Source of the DNA: Phoronis australis
Taxonomy: Eukaryota; Phoronida; Phoronidae
Reading direction: 5' to 3'
Length of the DNA: 64,000 nucleotides
Assembly (NCBI GenBank): GCA_002633005.1
Contig: NMRA01000021.1
Coordinates: forward strand, 1,519,392 to 1,583,391
Of the stretch, positions 58,401-64,000 are shown in pieces. Both the position numbers and the translations under genes were made by a program. The first letter of the stretch is position 1; every line of letters begins with the position of its first letter. Under the pieces are notes generated by a model, which was not told the DNA's origin, searched no databases, and saw only the letters and a list, made by a program, of their open reading frames with translations.

Positions 58401-59975
58401 TTGGGCCGTAAAAATTTCCGCGTTTTTCGTCATTGGTCATTCCAAGCCCTGATGAAATTAGGCCTACATTGTAAATTTGTGCCTATCACATTTTTTGACT
58501 TGAATGTTTCAACTGCTACTACCAGCTTCTTCACATAATATAAGGTCTGAAAAATCTCAAAAGTTTTTATCTTTCAGCTATTCAGAATCCATAGGCAATA
58601 AAACAACATTCTCAGCCAGGACCATCAAAATTTTTTTGTTAAGCTGTGTTCACTTACACTGGACAACTGGGATAATTGTATTAACGATGAGCAGGGTGGA
58701 CAAAGAACTGCTTTCACTGACCTTGCGTATTGATTTCAAAAGGCTTATTGTCTGGGTTGTATAATAATGGTTCGTAAAATTCTAAGCCAGAGTAATCATC
58801 ACTATGCAGACTAGTTAACCCCTCCTAACCCAACGTGGTAAATAGTTACCAAGAAATTGGGTTCATTCGTCCGATAATTTTTAATTTTTTAGTTTTTGTG
58901 TAAATCCTTTGTTGAATTTAATGTCGATGTATTACGGTCTGTGTGTCATTTTGCAGGCATCAATGGTTGTCTATGGAAGACGGTGATTGACTGTACTTGG
59001 CCATGTGACATTCAAGAAGTGGCTTATGGGAAAACTCAGGAGGAAAGTGAACGCAACGCCACCATGCACATCTGTGTCAAATTAAAGGTTACTGTTACTG
59101 TTCATTTTCTCCATGCTTGTATTTTCTCTAAGAGTTAATTTTTTCAGTCAGTGCGAACTATGTAGGACCCTACAAAAATGCAGTCAAGTCACCCTTATAT
59201 TGTGCAAGTTGCAGCTTGCAGCAGCAGAGCTTTCAACTGTTACTTGCAAGAAAAACATTAAACATTTTCAATTCTTGTGATCTGTTGTTGTTGGTTATGT
59301 AGGTAACTGAGTCTCTTCTCTCTGTTACAGTCTCTCAAGATCCTTGATAAAAGAAATCGGATCTGTAACCCAGTGGTGATGAGGCTATCCAACTTAACCC
59401 TAGAGTCAGATATTGATAATATCCAATGTGACTATGAGTTTTACGTTGACGCCTCTGTGAAAGGCTTTGGAGGATACCTTCTGACAATGAAAACTGAACT
59501 GCATGAAAATCCTATTTTGTGGATAAAAGAACCATGGCCTGATAATGTTCTCCATTCCTACACCAGGCCGTTCATTCCGACGACTTTCCTCGAGTTTTAC
59601 AGCATTGTGGCTACTGTGTACACATGGAAACGAAAATTTATGAATAAGAACGTCTTATGCTGGTGTGACAATCAAACTGCCGTCGACATTGTGAACAAGG
59701 GTCTATTCATGTCAGCGCCAGCGAAGCGGAACAAGTATTTCAAACTCTTCCAGTTACTCAGAGATACGTGCGTCAAGTCTAACATCACGCTTGTTGCAAG
59801 GCACGTGAGCAGAATTGAAAATGTTGCAGCAGACTCTTTAAGCAGATTCGACGTGGAGGCGTTCCGTGCAATGTACCCTAATTCTATGAATAAGGCAACA
59901 AAGACTAAGAAGCTGCTGTTCTTGTCACGGTTAATTCCAAAATCACCAAATGATGACACTGGTAAAGATTTATAA
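55403..59975 (+). CDS. Fusion gene: two DHX30-like dsRNA-binding domains plus retroelement-type RNase H (5' part not found)
   Basis: Five exons with canonical splice sites and agreeing phases: 55403-55545, 55831-55938, 57186-57315, 58957-59087, 59331-59975 (TAA at 59973-59975). The first begins in phase 1, so earlier exons exist. dsRBD 1: FPQPQQLVDEVLSSVV, then SLHSKWPVKFKVAGKSS and ELAEENAYLLACAMLSDLGL. dsRBD 2: FYELLENVSHKAF, then LWKTVIDCTWP, EVAYGKTQEESERNATMHIC and KLKSLKILDKRN. Order and wording (WP, then a glycine turn, then an E-N-A helix, then LGLVD or LKILD) match the N-terminal part of DHX30, an RNA helicase. The last exon then turns into an RNase H domain of DIRS-retroelement type. 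No helicase motif follows within the window. About 385 residues are visible. The protein could bind double-stranded RNA or RNA-DNA hybrid and cut the RNA strand, but this is inference. Alternatively it is a broken DHX30 gene. Confidence 0.75.
56288..56621. mobile_element. 334-bp inverted-repeat element with hammerhead-like motif, in an intron
   Basis: The left end AGGTGGGCAGCTATGTAGCA and the right end on the minus strand AGGTGTGCAGCTATGTAGCA agree over about 36 bases, through CAAAACAACGAGAGACATA. On the minus strand at 56385-56358 lies CTGATGATGAGAC, a short loop, then GTCTTGAAAC. This has the CUGAUGA and GAAAC cores with a stem between them. Such motifs occur in Penelope-like and related elements. 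It lies in the intron between the exons 55831-55938 and 57186-57315. Confidence 0.65.
57957..58448. mobile_element. 492-bp element with 10-bp inverted termini, in an intron
   Basis: GGCTTGGAAT at 57957-57966 and ATTCCAAGCC at 58439-58448 are perfect complements, each next to a TTTCCGCG block. An internal + frame (58184-58411, MVDFSMASRVIVNRGDKYYD onward) has a basic run (KRRRR). I do not recognise it; it could be a remnant of an element-encoded protein. It lies in the intron before the 58957-59087 exon. Confidence 0.55.
59331..59975 (+). other. Last exon: dsRBD tail joined in frame to an RNase H domain
   Basis: The exon follows CTCTCTGTTACAG and encodes 214 residues. Residues 1-22 (SLKILDKRNRICNPVVMRLS) continue the DHX30-like dsRBD. 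From about residue 36 the RNase H fold begins. Its four acidic catalytic residues are present: Asp40 in FYVDAS (59448), Glu88 in TTFLEFYSIVATVYTW (59592), Asp113 in LCWCDNQTAVDIVNKG (59667), Asp168 in IENVAADSLSRFD (59832). The spacing and the DNQTAV and NVAADSLSRF wording fit RNase H of DIRS-type tyrosine-recombinase retroelements. Neither the reverse transcriptase that should precede nor the recombinase that should follow is present. The C-terminus is a short basic tail. Confidence 0.8.
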
Positions 59976-59976
59976 C

Positions 59977-59982
59977 AATAAA
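59977..59982 (+). promoter_or_regulatory. Poly(A) signal AATAAA
   Basis: AATAAA begins two bases after the TAA stop of the dsRBD-RNase H frame. If used, the transcript would have a very short 3' untranslated region. A TTTTGTTGTAG stretch about 15 bases downstream could serve as the GU-rich element. Confidence 0.55.
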
Positions 59983-61915
59983 GTACTAAACTAAGATTTT
60001 GTTGTAGAATGTCGTTCCTGTTACATTTTGAGTAGCACCAATTCAGTTGAATGACTTACCAAGCACTTTGTAGACAATCATGTTTTTCCGAGATGATTTT
60101 AGAGTTATAAACCGTGCAATGACTCACAATGCTCATAAAATAAAAATCGAAACATTTCTTTTTAAAAATACACTTGTCTGTATTGTCTCACTTCTTTTTC
60201 AGTGTTCTCAAATCTCACTGGTCGTATTACAATTGAATCCGACTTTCAGTGGTTATTTGCTTAAATATTTCATTTCCGTTTTTCCTCATCTCATGTTTGT
60301 CTCGTCATTCAAACTGTGCACCTAAGTTTGAATGAGGCCATTTGGTATTCAGAAACACCCTCACCCAATGCACAGGTTTCCCACGAGTCATTGACATTGT
60401 TAAACTGAGTTGTGATTCGTTGATTGGTAGCCAATCCTATTCTGGTATTTTTCATATTTTGGAATTTTCTCTGTATTGTACCTGTAACTATCCTGTCATC
60501 CATTCCTTGAATAAAGCTGGACAATGGTGGATGCTTTGCTGTCAAAACATGTCGCTATATTTTACACCCAGTAGATGTCTTTATTTAAACTTTACTTGTG
60601 TTTGTCAGCCTGAGTGCGAGATCATTCACCTACACTGTATTAAATGGTTTGAAATGCTGCACAGGTTCCAGTATGGCACATCTGCCTAACTTCGATATCG
60701 TGTTTCCTTTAAACTTCCCCGAAATATGATCACATCTCACACACAAAGCTTCAAACTACAAATGATAATTCAGACTGGTATCCTTTCAATTGGAGGTTGT
60801 ATTATACTTTCTAGTCTTTCAGGGAGTTGTTATTCGTCAATAAATTGCTACCTAGACCAACTACAGTGACAGTTCACGTCCTCACTGCCTTGAAACGCAA
60901 TTAAAATCCTACAAAGCTGAAATGTACATGGCCAATTAGGGAGGATGTTACTTTGCATCGACAACTTCAGTTCGATGTACTACATTGCTTCCATAGCTCC
61001 AAAATGACCTGCAGATTAAATCTACGATAAATGCATGGTCTCGAGTAATAACGAACTGTCATTTTTTTGTTAGGGCGAAACTTCAGACTTCGACTCCAAC
61101 TTCGGATTAAGTTGAAAAAAGATAAAATTTAGTGGATAACATCAAATGTTATTTTGTAATTTGACAGTGTATTTATTGTGCTAAGCCAGCATCTAGAATT
61201 GTGAACGGACAAATTTCAAAGATTTACTCAAATGTTGCTCATACAATTGAGGTCGTGTATATAAAAACACAGCTTCTTGAGTTGCAATTCCGCAGTAGTT
61301 TTCAAGGTAAAATGGGCCACTTTGGAAATCGCACTTCGCACTTTCTCGAAGCTGCGACAACTTGCCTCCAGTGTCGATTAGTTTCATATAGGGGCAAGGC
61401 AAAGAGGTAACGTAACATTGGATCCTAATCTTCGACTAAAATGCTTTTTAATCACAACAAAGTTTTAATTAAACTTACTCTGACAAGACGTTAGTCCAAG
61501 TACTGTGGCAGGGTCTAATGGAGTTCTGTCGAAGTCCAGTTTAGTTTGAAAACTACTGTACGTACGAATAGGTACAAAAGCGCGAATGTGGTTACCAAAT
61601 ATTGGTGTAGATTGTGGCTATCAAATGTTACCTCTGTGTTAATTATAAACATAAATAACGACACAATAATGTTTATGTTATGTTGCATTTCAATATTTCT
61701 ATATTATACAAGGAAGCAGTCCTGCGCATGTAAGACTTGCCATCATGTTTATTACTTTGTAAAAGCGTAGATCATGCATAGCACAGGCACAGGAGTTTCA
61801 AGATGACTCGTAACCATAAGAAACACATTATTTTATTATAGTGAATTTTGTGATTGATGATCGAGGAGCAGATAAACTCAAGGTTCTGAAACAGCATGAA
61901 ACAGAAAGACAATAG
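59983..61915. other. No gene seen downstream of the fusion gene
   Basis: No helicase exon (motif I GxGKT, DEVHER-type box) or other continuation of DHX30 is visible on the + strand. The frames 60342-60689 and 61193-61410 carry no domain. Around 61036-61060 lies GGTCTCGAGTAATAACGAAC, related to the hairpin element at 48.5 kb. Confidence 0.5.
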
Positions 61916-62395
61916 GATAGAGTAAAATACATATTAGTTTGTGTGTAAAGATAACATTAGTTAAAACTAGAAAGAGTACTGTCAATGCGTGACAACTATG
62001 GACTCTGCGCGTGTGTATTAAACGAATTGTTATTGGAAGCTACTGAAAGCAACCCGTTAACACATTTGAAAAGGAATTCTTTAAAGTTGTAGGAAAAATA
62101 ACATGCAAATATTTTGATGACCTTTCCACTAATTGACCTCTTTCGGTGCATTATGAGCCTGGATGAGGGAATAATTGTAAATTCCATTAAAAGTGAGGTT
62201 AATGCTAAGAATCACAGATGTTTTACTTTAAGCACTTTATAATACAACATGAATGAATTGGTCAAACTTTCAGAAGAAAAATGCACCTAATGACCCCATG
62301 GGGGCACCAAATGACCTGATACAAAAACTCAATCACATTTACTAACCAGATATGTAATTCTGAGTCTCTAGCTCAAAATTTTAGTTTGCACTCAA

Positions 62396-62408
62396 TGACC
62401 TTTGACCT
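62396..62408. promoter_or_regulatory. DR1 motif in repeat unit 1
   Basis: TGACCTTTGACCT: two perfect AGGTCA half-sites (minus strand) one base apart. Further copies lie at 62829-62841 and 63163-63175. The copy near 63914 is degraded (TGACCTTTTACCT). Confidence 0.4.
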
Positions 62409-62828
62409 ATTTTCTCTGATTGAATGACTCTATTGCTTAGTAAAGTAGGGTATTTCATTGGCATGTAGGTTTACACCAATGTGAAGGAATTGAAAAGAAT
62501 TCCTTGAAAAATGTAGAAGAAATAAAATTTTCAAAAGTAGATGACCTTTGCACTAATTCACCCTATCCAGTGCATTACAAGCCCTTTTAGTAGAACTATT
62601 GCAAAGTCCGTGAAAAGTATATTTAATGTTGAAAATCACAGTTGTCTAACGGTTGGCACATCAGACTACTTGGTGAATGAAAAGGACAAATTTTCAGAAG
62701 CAAAATGTACCTAATGACCCCATGGTTGTACTAAATAACCTAAAACATCGTATTTCAAATTGAATTAGATGTAACAATCAGACTTGTGAATTTGAAGTGT
62801 CTCGCTCAAAATTTTAGTTTGCACTCAA

Positions 62829-62841
62829 TGACCTTTGACCT
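62829..62841. promoter_or_regulatory. DR1 motif in repeat unit 2
   Basis: The 13-mer is identical to that in unit 1, in the same context (TTTGCACTCAA before it). Confidence 0.4.
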
Positions 62842-63162
62842 ATTTTTCAGATTGGTTAGGCCTATTGCGTGGTAAAGTAGGGTGTTCATTGGCATGTTGA
62901 ATTACTTAAGTATCCTGAAATTGAAAATAATTCCTTGAAAAACGTGAGATATAACACTTTGAATGTTAGATGACCTTTGCACTGATTGACCCTATCAGAA
63001 TACTTGGTGAATGAAACGGTCAAATTTTAAGAAGAAAGATGCACCTAATGACCCCATGTTTGCACTAAATGACTTGAAACTTTGGATTCCAAATTGAATA
63101 ACCTGTGCCAATCAGACCTGTGAATTTGAAGTGTCTAGCTCAAAATTTTAGTTTGCACCTAT

Positions 63163-63175
63163 TGACCTTTGACCT
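63163..63175. promoter_or_regulatory. DR1 motif in repeat unit 3
   Basis: The 13-mer is identical to that in unit 1 although the preceding bases differ (TTTGCACCTAT). The motif has survived while its flank changed. Confidence 0.4.
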
Positions 63176-64000
63176 GTTTAACCTGATTGGATGACCCAAA
63201 TACAAAGTAATTTTTTAAATTGCCTTATTGACTTATACCTGTGTACCGAATTTGAAAAGAGTAGCTTTTAAAATAAAGAAGGAGTAGCATTTTGAAAATT
63301 ACATGACCTTTGCACAAAATTACCTCTTCCGGTGCATTATGGAATATGATTATATAACGAATCGAAATTCGTGTACTGTCAAAACTCATATGCTGTATTT
63401 CAAGACTGTACCTACACCCAATTTGGAGTTATTGGGCCTCAAAGTTGGTCGGAAGAAGAATAAGAAGAATAAGAACTAGAAAGATTATTGTCACGGCGTG
63501 ACAATAACGGACTCTGCGCGTGCGTATTACTGGAATTATTATGGGAAGTTACTGACAGCAACCCGTTTACAAATACGAAAAGGAGTTCTTTAAAATTGTA
63601 GGAGAAATTACATTTTAATTTTTTGATGACCTTTCAACTAATTGACCTCTTCCGGTGCATTATGAGACCCGACGAGGGAGTAATTGTTAACTCGATTAAA
63701 AATGTGGTTAATGCTAAAAATCACTGACGTTTTACTTTAAGCACTTCAGAATACAAGACGAATGAATTGGTCAAACTTTCAGAAGAAAAATGCACCTAAT
63801 GACCTCATGGGTGCACAAAATGAACTGAAAATTTAGAATTCAAACTCAACCGCATTTACTAAACAGATTCGTAATTTTGAAGTCTCTAGCTCAAAATTTT
63901 AGTTTGCACTCAATGACCTTTTACCTATTTCTTCTGATTGGTTAGGCCTATTTTGAAGAAAAGTAGGGTATTCAATTGGCATGTTGACTTACACCAGTGT

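Larger units (their letters stand above)
61950..64000. repeat. Nested tandem repeat array rich in TGACC half-sites, runs off the window
   Basis: A block with GATGACCTTTSCACTAATTG-type sequence recurs at 62116, 62540, 62969, 63302 and 63625 (spacing 424, 429, 333 and 323). Other shared blocks are GCACCTAATGACCCCATG and AGCTCAAAATTTTAGTTTGC followed by ACTCAATGACCTTTGACC. A larger unit also repeats: GGACTCTGCGCGTG with its flanks at about 61999 and 63508, a period near 1.51 kb. A GAAGAAGAATAAGAAGAATA run lies at the junction (about 63450). No lasting open frame. It is probably a nested-duplicated non-autonomous element. Confidence 0.85.

Noticed and set aside
59672-59959. Minus-strand frame of 95 codons opposite the RNase H exon
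   Set aside because: It is the shadow of the + strand RNase H frame, which has clear catalytic motifs.

Overview
This is animal genomic DNA: intron-rich and AT-rich, with nuclear tRNA genes, many short inverted-repeat transposons and one scaffold gap (N run 10873-11160). The best pointer to the organism is an ortholog of Pox neuro, a Pax gene known from protostomes and from hemichordates and echinoderms but not from vertebrates. An invertebrate deuterostome, perhaps a hemichordate, fits best. The species assignment is inference.

Layout. A possible last exon of an unrecognised + strand gene sits at the left edge (89-249). A Pox neuro gene follows on the minus strand: start codon at 8811, paired-domain exon 5569-5789, octapeptide exon 4504-4918, last coding exon 3205-3575. 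The region 8.8-26.6 kb shows no gene, only diverged repeats, a hairpin element and the gap. A duplicated cluster of four minus-strand tRNA-Gly(UCC) genes lies at 26.6-29.9 kb. The region 30-37 kb is gene-poor and holds a ten-copy 24-bp tandem repeat. A complete ten-exon PARP3 gene (531 codons plus stop) runs on the minus strand from 48199 to 37087. The region 48.2-55.4 kb holds a 1.2-kb direct duplication around an L1/Tx1-like LINE fragment. A + strand gene at 55403-59975 carries two DHX30-like double-stranded-RNA-binding domains and ends in an RNase H domain of retrotransposon (DIRS-like) type. The last 2 kb is a repeat array rich in TGACC half-sites.

The most interesting object is the 55.4-60 kb gene. 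One exon starts with the natural tail of a DHX30-type dsRBD and continues in the same frame into a retroelement RNase H domain with all four catalytic acidic residues present. It ends at a stop codon with AATAAA one base later. It may be a domesticated dsRNA-binding RNase H. The second point is that the Pox neuro locus lacks any visible exon for the RED half of the paired domain, although the exons on either side join in frame.

The protein genes share no evident pathway. PARP3 (DNA strand-break response) and the dsRBD-RNase H gene (RNA or hybrid binding, if functional) are divergent neighbours about 7 kb apart, which does not itself show a functional link.
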